Source: Dongia_A sp964542425 (lineage in GTDB: Bacteria > Pseudomonadota > Alphaproteobacteria > Dongiales > Dongiaceae). Taken from it: a stretch of DNA of 64,000 bases. Every line of letters starts with the position of its first letter. Positions within the stretch are counted from its first letter, which is position 1. The stretch lies in contig CAZIUB010000008.1 in assembly GCA_964542425.1 (NCBI GenBank), positions 1-64,000 on the forward strand, read 5' to 3'. This document shows positions 53,923-61,868 of the stretch, piece by piece. The notes beneath the pieces were generated by a model. That model was not told the DNA's origin. It saw only the letters and a list, made by a program, of their open reading frames with translations, and searched no databases. Both the position numbers and the translations under genes were made by a program.

Positions 53923-54345
53923 TCAGGATCGGACCACGAGAGCCTGCTCAAGGGCCTTGAACGGCAGCAGCACGCAATTGCGCCGGGAGCGGGTCGTGTG
54001 CACGGGCGTGAACACCTCCAACACCGACCACGCGGCGGGCGGGGGCTGTCCCTCCTGCATCAGCCGGGTGATGGCGGCGATTCCGGCGGCGATTTCGGCG
54101 CGGCTCTTGCCCGGGAAATGCCCGGCGATGGTGGAAGCCGCCGCCTCGCAAAGCAGGCAGCCCTTGACCTCATGGGCGACCGCCGCCAGGCGATCGCCCT
54201 CGAGACGCACATCGATGGTGACGCGATCGCCGCACAAGGGATTGTCAAGGGTGGCACTCGTACTGTCCTCACCAAGGCGGCCCTTGCCGTGACCGGCGCG
54301 CGCGCGCTCGATGAGGGCATCGTTGTAGAGGGAATGGCTGGTCAC
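53923..54345 (-). CDS. SufU/NifU N-terminal-like iron-sulfur scaffold protein
   Basis: A 140-residue protein of the IscU/SufU fold. The three conserved Cys are in NPLCGDRV, EVKGCLLCEAAAS and SRRNCVLLPF, and the Asp after the first Cys (CGD) is present. It starts YNDALIERAR as in SufU. It probably assembles or transfers Fe-S clusters or, as SufU does, moves sulfur. It lies at the 3' end of the molybdenum-enzyme maturation cluster. Confidence 0.9.
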   Translation of the reverse strand: MTSHSLYNDALIERARAGHGKGRLGEDSTSATLDNPLCGDRVTIDVRLEGDRLAAVAHEVKGCLLCEAAASTIAGHFPGKSRAEIAAGIAAITRLMQEGQPPPAAWSVLEVFTPVHTTRSRRNCVLLPFKALEQALVVRS

Positions 54346-54438
54346 GGCTTGGCCTTGCCCCGTGGTCCGATCCGGTGAGACAAGTACCCCGCAAGGGTAC
54401 GTGCCGCACAGGTGAATCGGCCCACAAACTCGATCATG

Positions 54439-54504
54439 CTAGCGGTATTCAGCTTCCGACACATGAATCCCTTGGGAATTCATGTGTCGGAACCATTCCA
54501 CTAG
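54439..54504. repeat. Family B hairpin, copy 8
   Basis: CTAGCGGTATTCAGCTTCCG on the left and GAACCATTCCACTAG on the right around a perfect palindrome CCGACACATGAATCCC-TTGGGAATTCATGTGTCGG, arms ATGAATTCCC-type. It is directly followed by family A copy 14 and shares its CTAG. Confidence 0.82.
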
Positions 54505-54651
54505 GCGCCAACGTTCGGAAAAGCGTGATCAATGAACCGCTCCGATGCTTCCACGAAAGTCGGGCCGCATGTCACCAATTGGATAGTACCCGCCGGCGTG
54601 TACTGGTGGTGCCATTTGGCTTGAATCATTCATCGGCGACGGCGGGTACCA
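54501..54651 (-). repeat. Family A bipartite palindromic repeat, copy 14
   Basis: Reverse copy: CTAGGCGCCAACGTTCGG, CCACGAAAGTCGGGCCGCATG, GTACCCGCCGGCGTG and CGGCGACGGCGGGTACC. On the minus strand its left end encodes the last residues (VPAVADE) and stop of the MoeA/MobA-like fusion. Confidence 0.92.
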
Positions 54652-56254
54652 GGAGGCGATAGGCCTCCGGAGTGTCGACATCCAGGAACACGCCCGCATC
54701 CTCGATCTCGACCTCCACTACCTGGTCGCCATGCTCGCCGATCAGGTGCCTGGCGCCGACATCGCCGGAAAGTGCCGCGATCTCGGCGAAAAAACGACGA
54801 TCCAAAAGCACCGGATTGCCCCGCTTGCCGTGATGGACGGGAACCACGATCGACCTTCCCTCCAGGGGCTTATAGGCGTCGATCAGGCGGCGCAGCGTTC
54901 CCGGCCCGACCCTTGGCATGTCGCCCAGCATCACCAGCGCGGCGTCGGTTCCGGGCGGGAGAGCCGCGATCCCGGCCTTGAGCGAGGCGCTCATGCCGGC
55001 GGCGAAATCCTCGGCGAGCGCGATGCGGATCTTGCGGCCCGACAGCGCCTGACGGAGCGCACCGGCCTGATGGCCAAGGACCACGATCACCTCCGCCACA
55101 CCCGCCTCGATCGCGTGATCGATGCTTCGCGCGATGATTGGCCGCCCCGAATCGTCCAGCAGCAGCTTGTTCTCGCCCATGCGGCTGGATTTTCCGGCGG
55201 CCAGCACGATCGCGGCCACGCGTGGGCCGCGCGCCGTCGCCGCCCTTTCGCCCCCTTCGCGCGGCTGCGGCCGGGTTGGAATCTCCATCAGCAACCCGCC
55301 CACGCCCATCGCCCTCAAATCGGCGGCCTCGACCGGAAGATCCGCCATCAACCGCTGCATGACCCAGTCGCAACCGTTCGCCTTGGGCGAACGCGCGCAG
55401 CCCGGCAATCCCAGGACCGGCACCTGCCCGATCCGCGCCAACAGGATCAAGTTCCCCGGATCGACCGGCATGCCGAATTGAATGATCTCGCCGCCAGATT
55501 CCAGAATGGCGGCCGGAATCACGTCGCGCCGGTCGGTGATCGCGGAGGCCCCCATGACCAGGATCATGCCGGCCCCGGTATCCTTGGCGCGGCGAATGGT
55601 TTGGCTCAGGGCGAGGATCTCGTGCGGGCAGCGTGTCTCCCGCGCCTTTGCGCAATTCATCGCGGCCAGGCGCCGGTTGGTGATTTCGACGGTCTTGTCG
55701 GCGACGCTTGCTTTCAAGGTCGGCAGCATGGTTTGCACCAGCGCGACTTCTCGCGGGCGAAAGGGCGATAGCCGGAACGCCGGCGTTTCGCCCGCCGCCG
55801 CCGCGACCCCGCGCGCGAGCGCCGCCTCGGGCACCGCGAACGGAATGATCTTGACCGTGGCCACCATTTGCCCCGAAGCGACCGCGCTCCAGTCCGGCAG
55901 GCTGGCCACCGTCACCGCCTCGTCGATGGCATTGATCGCATCGATTCGGGCCTTGTCGATGCGGATCACGCCGGCGGATTGCGCGAACAGATTGACCCGC
56001 CCGGTGAACGGCGGATCGACCCTTAGGGCCGGTGCCGCCAGCGCCTCGGCCAGGCGCAGGGCGGCTTGATCCTCGGCCACGTCGCCTGGCCCCATCCTGG
56101 CCACCATGACGCGGGCGATGCCGGCGGCCCGCAATGACGCGATCTCTTCCTCGCCCAGGATCCGTCCCTTTTTCAGCACACCGCCGGTGATTGCCACCGC
56201 ATGGGCCAGGAACGCCCCCTTGCAATCTCCGATCGGCAATTCGTCGAAGATCAT
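54626..56254 (-). CDS. Molybdopterin-binding domain fused to MobA-like nucleotidyltransferase
   Basis: 542 residues. Residues about 1-335 are a MoeA/MoCF-like molybdopterin-binding protein (DELPIGDCKGAFLAHA, and ILVMGASAITDRRDVIP). Residues about 350-540 are a MobA/MocA-type transferase with VAAIVLAAGKSSRMGENKLLL, VMLGDMPRV and the KRGNPVLL segment. Such fusions make cytosine- or guanine-dinucleotide molybdenum cofactor for xanthine dehydrogenase/CODH-type enzymes. The final seven residues and the stop come from family A copy 14. The start overlaps the XdhC gene by four bases. Confidence 0.9.
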   Translation of the reverse strand: MIFDELPIGDCKGAFLAHAVAITGGVLKKGRILGEEEIASLRAAGIARVMVARMGPGDVAEDQAALRLAEALAAPALRVDPPFTGRVNLFAQSAGVIRIDKARIDAINAIDEAVTVASLPDWSAVASGQMVATVKIIPFAVPEAALARGVAAAAGETPAFRLSPFRPREVALVQTMLPTLKASVADKTVEITNRRLAAMNCAKARETRCPHEILALSQTIRRAKDTGAGMILVMGASAITDRRDVIPAAILESGGEIIQFGMPVDPGNLILLARIGQVPVLGLPGCARSPKANGCDWVMQRLMADLPVEAADLRAMGVGGLLMEIPTRPQPREGGERAATARGPRVAAIVLAAGKSSRMGENKLLLDDSGRPIIARSIDHAIEAGVAEVIVVLGHQAGALRQALSGRKIRIALAEDFAAGMSASLKAGIAALPPGTDAALVMLGDMPRVGPGTLRRLIDAYKPLEGRSIVVPVHHGKRGNPVLLDRRFFAEIAALSGDVGARHLIGEHGDQVVEVEIEDAGVFLDVDTPEAYRLLVPAVADE

Positions 56255-56952
56255 GGCCGGCGTTTTCCGTGGCGCTTGACGGTCATCTCGGCCAGCACCG
56301 AAAGCGCGATCTCGGCCGGCGATCTGGCGCCGACATCGATTCCGGCCGGGCCGTGGATACGGGCCAAATCGGTTTCGGTGAATCCGGCCCGGCCCAACCG
56401 CTCGAGCCTTGCCGCATGGGTCTTCCTGCTGCCAAGCGCGCCGACATAAAACGCTTCCGATCGCAGGGCGGCGATCAGCGCCGGGTCGTCCAGTTTGGGG
56501 TCGTGGGTCAATGTCACCACCGCACTGCGCCGATCGGGAGCGAGCCTCGCCATCGCTTCGTCCGGCCAATCGTGGCTGAGTTCGGCGCCCGGAAACCGCT
56601 CCTGGCTGGCAAAGGCCCGGCGCGGGTCGACGACACTCACCCGATAGCCGAGAATCTCGGCCATCGGCGCCAGCGCCTGGGTGATGTGAACCGCGCCGAC
56701 GATCAGCAGGCGTGGCGCCGGCACGAAGCATTGCACGAACAGGCGGCCAATTTCGGTCTCGATCTCGCCGGAACGATCTTCGGCCAGGGAAGCGCGGATG
56801 GAAGCCAACACTTCTTGCGTCAATCCCGTCGCGGAATCATCGCCCTTTTCCGCCACGATGACTTGCGTGCCATTCTCCAAGTCCCTCACCAGCGCCACCG
56901 GCTGGCGCTGGGCGCGCGCGCCTAGGATGCGCTCGATGTCGGTTATCCTCAT
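56251..56952 (-). CDS. XdhC/CoxF-type molybdenum enzyme maturation protein
   Basis: A 233-residue protein with the C-terminal XdhC Rossmann domain (PRLLIVGAVHITQALAPMAEILGYRVSVVDPR at about 100-135, then VTLTHDPKLDDPAL and YVGALGSRKTHAARLERL). XdhC proteins bind molybdenum cofactor and help insert sulfurated cofactor into apo-enzyme. The N-terminal conserved Cys-containing domain is a separate gene just upstream. Confidence 0.9.
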   Translation of the reverse strand: MRITDIERILGARAQRQPVALVRDLENGTQVIVAEKGDDSATGLTQEVLASIRASLAEDRSGEIETEIGRLFVQCFVPAPRLLIVGAVHITQALAPMAEILGYRVSVVDPRRAFASQERFPGAELSHDWPDEAMARLAPDRRSAVVTLTHDPKLDDPALIAALRSEAFYVGALGSRKTHAARLERLGRAGFTETDLARIHGPAGIDVGARSPAEIALSVLAEMTVKRHGKRRP

Positions 56953-57275
56953 TCGACGCGCTCGACATAGATCTGTAGCTTGCCCCCGCAGGCCAGGCCC
57001 ACTTCCCAGGCCTGTTCGTTGCTGACCCCGTAATCGAGAAGCCTGGGTTTGCCATCGGCGATCACGTCCTGGGCCTCGGTCACCACGGCGCCTTCGACGC
57101 AGCCCCCGGAGACCGACCCCAGCATGCCGCCCTTGTCATCGATCGCCAATTGGCTGCCGACGGGCCGGGGCGAAGAACCCCAGGTCGCCACCACGGTCGC
57201 AAGGGCGACCCCGCGCCCCTCCCGCTTCCAGGCCAGCGCTCGCGCCAGCACATCCTCCGCCTCGGTCTTGGACAT
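56949..57275 (-). CDS. XdhC N-terminal-domain protein (CoxI-like)
   Basis: 108 residues from ATG 57275. It has LATVVATWGSSPRPVGSQLAID and the GSVSGGCVEGAV motif with its conserved Cys, then YGV-----W-VGLACGG. This is the first half of XdhC/CoxI proteins encoded alone. It overlaps the second half by four bases, so the two chains are probably made together. ATG 57275 gives the family start. Confidence 0.9.
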   Translation of the reverse strand: MSKTEAEDVLARALAWKREGRGVALATVVATWGSSPRPVGSQLAIDDKGGMLGSVSGGCVEGAVVTEAQDVIADGKPRLLDYGVSNEQAWEVGLACGGKLQIYVERVE

Positions 57276-57288
57276 GGGCTTCTCCGGG

Positions 57289-58500
57289 TTAAGATTGGGC
57301 TCGGTGGGCGATTTCGCCCAGGGCCGTGGCCAGATCCTGCATCGATTGCAGATTATGGATCGACCGGAAATCGTCAACGTGCTTGATCATGATCTTGGGT
57401 CCGAGCGCGATCGGCTCATATCGCTCGAAACGCAGCAGCGGATTGAGCCAGATCAGCCGCCGGCAGGATTTGTGCAGGCGTTCCATCTGTTCTTCTATTC
57501 CGCTCGCACCCTCGCGGTCGAGCCCATCGGTGATCAACAGCACCACCGCCCCCTGGCCGAGGACCCGGCGCGACCAGCGGTGGTTGAATTCGTCCAGGCA
57601 ATGGCCGATACGCGTGCCCCCTGACCAATCGGGCACCGCCTTGGCAACCAAATCCACCGCCAGATCGACGTCGCGATGGCGCAATTGCCGCGTGATGTTG
57701 GTCAGTCGGGTTCCAAACAGGAAAGTATGTACCCGGTCGCGGTCATTGGTCAGCGCGTGGACGAAATGCAAGGCCAGGCGAGAATAGCGGCTCATCGATC
57801 CCGAGATGTCGCACAGGATTACCAAGGGCGGCCGGCGCCGGCGTGGGCTACGGAATTTGAGCGGCAGCGCCGCCGGATCGCCCAGCCCGGCGCGCAAGGT
57901 CGCGCGCATGTCCACCCTGCGGCCCCGTGGATCGGTGCGGAACCGTCGGGTCCTGATTTCGCCGAGCGGCAGGCGCAATGCGTGGATGACCTTCTTGACG
58001 ATTGCCAGTTCCGCGATCGACATCCGGTCGAAATCCATCGTTTGCAAGGTCTCGCGGTTGGAGTAGGTGAGGGTGGCGTCGATTTCGATCTTCTCCCGAT
58101 CGGCGGTGGGGGCCTCGGCCTCGTCACCGCGCCGCCCGGCCGAGAGCGCCTCGGCCACTCGCGGCGATATCTCGCGGTCCTTATCCTGATCGACTTCGTC
58201 GCCGCGAAATTGCGGCAGCAGTATCGACATCATCCGTTGCAGGAATTGGGGGTTGCGCCAGAAGATGTGGAATGCCTGGTCGAAAATCTCCCGCTGCTCG
58301 CGGCGCTGCACGAAGACCGCATGCAGGGTCCAATAGAGATCGTCCCGGCCGCCGATGCCCACGACCCGGACCGCCTCGACCGCGCGGATGGCGGTGCCGG
58401 GCCCGACCGGAAGCCCGGCCGCCCTGAGCGCGCGTGCGAACAACATGATGTTCTCGGCCAGGCGGCCGGCGCTGACGGTGGCTGCTGGATGATTGGGCAT
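57289..58500 (-). CDS. VWA-domain protein, CoxE type
   Basis: A 403-residue protein of the CoxE family. The C-terminal von Willebrand A domain (about 215-390) has the metal-binding DISGSMS motif and the later T and D residues (SGGTRIG, LITDGLD). CoxE works with the AAA+ ATPase CoxD in building the CO dehydrogenase Mo-Cu centre and in related systems. Its AAA+ partner is now 3.4 kb away because of the inserted island. The ATG overlaps the vsr stop (TAATG). Confidence 0.9.
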   Translation of the reverse strand: MPNHPAATVSAGRLAENIMLFARALRAAGLPVGPGTAIRAVEAVRVVGIGGRDDLYWTLHAVFVQRREQREIFDQAFHIFWRNPQFLQRMMSILLPQFRGDEVDQDKDREISPRVAEALSAGRRGDEAEAPTADREKIEIDATLTYSNRETLQTMDFDRMSIAELAIVKKVIHALRLPLGEIRTRRFRTDPRGRRVDMRATLRAGLGDPAALPLKFRSPRRRRPPLVILCDISGSMSRYSRLALHFVHALTNDRDRVHTFLFGTRLTNITRQLRHRDVDLAVDLVAKAVPDWSGGTRIGHCLDEFNHRWSRRVLGQGAVVLLITDGLDREGASGIEEQMERLHKSCRRLIWLNPLLRFERYEPIALGPKIMIKHVDDFRSIHNLQSMQDLATALGEIAHRAQS

Positions 58501-59003
58501 TATGACGCCGCCGGTGCGCGTCGACGGGCACGATTCTTTGGCGTCATGTGCCGAATTTCGTGAACGCCTGGGGCAAGTTTAGACTGTTCCCCGCTACCTA
58601 AAAAACGGCGAACCCGTCTTTCGGTCGCTGTGGAATTTCTTGTTTCACACTCCCAGATCACTAGTACGCGCCATCCCAGGGTGGTAAGTGCTCTCCTGTT
58701 TTTCAAATCTCGCGTCACATTGCGTTGAAGTTTTGGAAGCCAATAGCCCAGCCTCGACTTCGGGAGTCGTGCTTTGCAGTCGGCTGCGGCATGCTGGTGC
58801 CAGAAACAACCATGCACAAAAATAACAGCGCGCCTCCCGGAAAACACGAGATCTGGCTTGCCAGGAAGGTCAGTGCGGTGCAATCGGAACCTGTATCCGA
58901 GCCGATGTGCGATCGTTCTGACGCTAATCTCGGGGTTCGTGTCCTTGCTCCGGATCGCTGCCATTATTTCGCTTCGCCGGTGGCGCGTGAAGGTGTCCAT
59001 CAC
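58500..59003 (-). CDS. vsr: Very short patch repair endonuclease
   Basis: A 167-residue Vsr homolog, which nicks beside T:G mismatches that arise by deamination of 5-methylcytosine. It shows MA-IRSKDTNPE, the catalytic Asp region GKPDLVFSGRRAVIFVHGCFWHQH and the YWLPKLQRNV-RD segment. The last 25 or so residues (after RRFLGSG) run beyond the usual end and overlap the coxE start. The gene overlaps the HNH gene by four bases, and its own dcm partner is 1.2 kb away. Confidence 0.94.
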   Translation of the reverse strand: MMDTFTRHRRSEIMAAIRSKDTNPEISVRTIAHRLGYRFRLHRTDLPGKPDLVFSGRRAVIFVHGCFWHQHAAADCKARLPKSRLGYWLPKLQRNVTRDLKNRRALTTLGWRVLVIWECETRNSTATERRVRRFLGSGEQSKLAPGVHEIRHMTPKNRARRRAPAAS

Positions 59004-60154
59004 TCTTTGAAGTAATGATTGCCAGATTTTCTAAGCTCATAGAGAAGCTCTTCAACATGCATCCAAGGGCGCTTCGCATGTATGATGTCGTGGCAGTTTG
59101 GGCAGACCATTGCTAGGTCTTCTGCTGTCGTTTGTGAATCAGGGACCAACTCCGCTACAGGGGTGCGGTGGTGTGCTTGGATGCGATCCCGCCCACGGTC
59201 GCCGTAAAAGAAAACCGGATCAAATCCACAGCATTCACAAAATACGCGCTCGTGCTTCAACTTAAACGCTGCCTTTGCCTTCTTCACAAATACACGATCG
59301 CGCTCACGGTAGGAATGGAGTCGAGTTAGAATTCGCCCCTCTTTGCCCTTGATATCCTCTTCCAGAATAGTTGGCGGGAGTCTCTCGATGATGCTTAGCG
59401 GCGCAGCATTGGTCTCGCCAAATTCAGTTGTCTCGAGCGCAATTATCTGGTCCGCTGCTTTTCGGATATCGATGTTGTTCGTTCCTGCGGCGACAGCCTT
59501 TTGGTGCGATAGTAAGGCCGCCGCCAAGTCCGGATGGTGTGCGGCCAACTTAGGAAAATCAGCGATGTCATTGGCTAGATTTTTGAGCCTTGTAACAAAG
59601 TCAAAGGTCCTGTTCGAGTGGAGGATTTTTGCGGTGAGCGGTTTAAGAACTACCGAAGCGCCGTCATCGGAGATTATTTCGAACTCCATTTCCGAGACAA
59701 TGAAGCCCTTATTTCGCAGAGGCCAAATCACAGTTCCGCTCGTGTCTTCTCGCGCCGGGTCCGGGAGGCGGGCCAGAGCCATCACAAGCGGGATCAGATG
59801 AAGCTTATTGCGATTATTTGGTTCAAGCTTTCTTAGGCGCGGTTTTCCTTGACTAACGGTACCGGCGACCTCCGCCGGAATTTCTGCCCCAAGACGCTCC
59901 ATTCGCACGACTATTTGGCGACCCACAAGGGCTTGGGCAGGGACGGCCTCCCATTCCCCACGGCCACCAGAGGGCCGCCACCGCACAACGCATTTTGTCA
60001 CTTTACGCGGCCTCTTGTTCGCGCTATGTTCCAAATCAAGTTTCGCGTTAGGATACGGGCCAAACAATGCGCAAACAAGGTCACGGCTGGCAAGAGTTGA
60101 CGAAGTAGTGCTGTGCGCGGCATATATGTTGGGAATTGCGCTGAGCGAACACAA
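59000..60154 (-). CDS. HNH restriction endonuclease
   Basis: A 384-residue protein. The C-terminal HNH domain (about 305-370) has CECCGF, IQAHHRTPVAEL and the AMVCPNCHDIIHAKRP end, with two CxxC pairs and the catalytic His of the McrA-like HNH type. The region before it (about 60-290) has no recognised motif and may bind DNA. With the adjacent dcm and vsr it is the likely restriction subunit. The ATG is only 16 bases from the divergent dcm start, so a downstream start or a promoter inside the opposite gene is likely. Confidence 0.85.
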   Translation of the reverse strand: MCSLSAIPNIYAAHSTTSSTLASRDLVCALFGPYPNAKLDLEHSANKRPRKVTKCVVRWRPSGGRGEWEAVPAQALVGRQIVVRMERLGAEIPAEVAGTVSQGKPRLRKLEPNNRNKLHLIPLVMALARLPDPAREDTSGTVIWPLRNKGFIVSEMEFEIISDDGASVVLKPLTAKILHSNRTFDFVTRLKNLANDIADFPKLAAHHPDLAAALLSHQKAVAAGTNNIDIRKAADQIIALETTEFGETNAAPLSIIERLPPTILEEDIKGKEGRILTRLHSYRERDRVFVKKAKAAFKLKHERVFCECCGFDPVFFYGDRGRDRIQAHHRTPVAELVPDSQTTAEDLAMVCPNCHDIIHAKRPWMHVEELLYELRKSGNHYFKE

Positions 60155-60170
60155 GATTTAGGGGGTAGGT

Positions 60171-61151
60171 TTGAGGTGGAAAGTAGCTTCGTTCTTCACC
60201 GGAATTGGTGGATTGGACCTAGGACTTGAGCGGGCAGGATTTAGTACAGTATTTCAGTGTGAGATCAAACCCTTTTGCCTCGATATCCTCGCGCAGCACT
60301 GGCCCAACATCCCACGAGTGAACGACATAAGGACGCTCAGCCATGAAGACATCCCCCATTCCGATGTTTGGGCAGCAGGATTCCCGTGTCAGGACCTCAG
60401 TCTTGCGAGAATGGGGACGCGATCTGGGCTTCGCGGTGGGCAATCTGGACTGTTTCACGAGTTTGTGCGGCTTGTTAGAGGCGGCGTGCCAAGAGCCATT
60501 GTCCTCGAAAACGTGCATGGCCTTCTCTCTAGCCACAGAGGACGAGACTTCGCGGTCGTACTCAAGGCGTTGGACGAACTCGGGTATGGCGTGGCGTGGC
60601 GTGTGCTTAACAGCAAGGACTTCGGAGTCCCCCAGCAACGTCGTCGAGTCTACGTTGTTGCCGTGCATCGAGACCCAGCAAGTGCCTCAGAAGTACTTTT
60701 TGAGCCCGAATGCGGCGGTTGGAATCCTTCGAAGGGTGGACCGGATGGGCAGAAACCTGCCTCCCTCTTTCAGACGATCATTGGAAATACTCGCAGGGGA
60801 CCCCTCGTCAAAAGCATAGCTCACTGCGTTTATGCGGAATCTGCCAGGCACACCGGCACCGACTGGTCGCGGAACTATGTCTGGTACCCAAATGGTCGGG
60901 TTCGGCGCTTTACGGCCATTGAAGTTGAAAGGGTTCAAGGGTTCCGAGATGATTGGACTCGTCCTACGCAAATTGACTCCTCTGCGTCCGATCGGATTGA
61001 CAGCCTCCGCTACCACGCCGTGGGCAATGCTGTCACGCCTCAGGTCGCCGAGTGGCTAGGTTGCCGTCTTGCGGCCGCCCTCTCGAAAGCTCAAGTTGAA
61101 TGTCTTCGGGGAATGACCCGAAAAACTTCGACTGTTGCCGCAGTGGCGTAG
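60171..61151 (+). CDS. dcm: DNA (cytosine-5-)-methyltransferase
   Basis: A 326-residue C5-cytosine methyltransferase. Motif I is FTGIGGLDLGLERAGF, motif IV GFPCQDLSLA holds the catalytic Cys, motif VI is LENVHGLL, motif VIII QRRRVYVVAV and motif X YHAVGNAVTP near the end. TTG start after GGGGGTAGG. The target is unknown. The gene belongs to an AT-richer island with HNH and vsr. Its 3' end lies against the truncated HigA/ImmA-like remnant. Confidence 0.95.
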   Translation: MRWKVASFFTGIGGLDLGLERAGFSTVFQCEIKPFCLDILAQHWPNIPRVNDIRTLSHEDIPHSDVWAAGFPCQDLSLARMGTRSGLRGGQSGLFHEFVRLVRGGVPRAIVLENVHGLLSSHRGRDFAVVLKALDELGYGVAWRVLNSKDFGVPQQRRRVYVVAVHRDPASASEVLFEPECGGWNPSKGGPDGQKPASLFQTIIGNTRRGPLVKSIAHCVYAESARHTGTDWSRNYVWYPNGRVRRFTAIEVERVQGFRDDWTRPTQIDSSASDRIDSLRYHAVGNAVTPQVAEWLGCRLAAALSKAQVECLRGMTRKTSTVAAVA

Positions 61152-61154
61152 CTT

Positions 61155-61410
61155 GCTTGGCGGCTATAGTTCAAGTTGATTTCCGCTAGCTCTTTGCCGC
61201 TGTGGCGCCACGCCCGCTGAAGGGCGGTACTTTCGCCATATCGAATCGCCTTGGCCGCGCGCGCGAATACGGGTCGCTCGTTGATGTCCTTGATGCGATA
61301 AGATTGACATACGCGATACTCTTTTTCGACCAAGTTCTCGACCGGCTCGATCCAATTGTGCTTGAAAAGTTCCCAAACCGGGCAAAGGGAATAGAGCTTC
61401 CCGCGCCGAT
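61155..61410 (-). pseudogene. Frameshifted continuation of the HigA/ImmA-like gene
   Basis: In a different minus-strand frame from the upstream antitoxin, the sequence reads GKLYSLCPVWELFKHNWIE, then ERPVFARAAKAIRYGESTALQRAW and HSGKELAE. This matches what normally follows the HTH part in XRE proteins fused to an ImmA-like region (reactive segment K-RGWI and Y-E---AQ-AW). It has no start of its own and stops near the dcm end. I infer a frameshift near 61410 and loss of the 3' part at the dcm junction. Confidence 0.6.
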
Positions 61411-61737
61411 CTACGTCTTTATCTTTATATCTTCATCGGGCTCTGGTCGCCTCAGCCCATAGGCGGCGTCCAAATTCATCCAATAGAGCGGGTCGCCGTC
61501 GCCAAAGGCCGCCGACAGGCCGCGCGCTGTTTCGGGAGTGATCTGCTTCTTTCCGGCGACAAGCTCATTGATGAGCCGCAAGGGCCTGTCCATGATCTGG
61601 GCGAGATCTCCCTGCGTCCATCCGCGCGCCTCCAGCTCCTCGCGGATGAATTCCCCCAGCGCGAAAACCTCCGCTGGTACCCGAGTGGACATCCGCTGTC
61701 CGTCCTTCTCAGTGGTAATTGACGATTTCGACGACAT
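61411..61737 (-). pseudogene. HigA-like XRE antitoxin, probably frameshifted
   Basis: An open frame of 108 residues. The helix-turn-helix at about 30-85 (RGWTQGDLAQIMDRP...INELVAGKKQITPETARGLSAAFG) and DPLYWMNLDAAYGLRR are typical of HigA. In long family members the chain continues after the D-DI segment; here it ends DEDIKIKT then TAG, and the continuation is found in another frame. The short form could still bind DNA. ATG 61737 overlaps the HigB remnant; a second ATG is at 61692. Confidence 0.7.
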
Positions 61738-61804
61738 GAACGGTCTTCCTTGGTGCTTTTCCGCGCAGTTCGAGAACTAGCCGCCATTGGTCATCGAACT
61801 GCAT
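61709..61804 (-). pseudogene. HigB toxin C-terminal remnant
   Basis: Reads MQFDDQWRLVLELRGKAPRK and ends VVEIVNYH, the typical C-terminal strand of HigB/RelE toxins (WR---, then VEIVDYH). Upstream in the same frame only a few codons remain before a stop, so the catalytic N-terminal part is gone. It overlaps the antitoxin start as in intact higBA loci. Confidence 0.65.
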
Positions 61805-61868
61805 GGGGCATATTGGCTGGCGCGATTGCCCCTATTCGCCCAATACGCGCCCGATATTCCGCCGCTCT

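Noticed and set aside
58503..58720. Another family A copy near the vsr gene (GTACGCGCCATCC)
   Set aside because: Only a few bases match. There is no closing arm or right hairpin, and the segment lies within vsr coding sequence.
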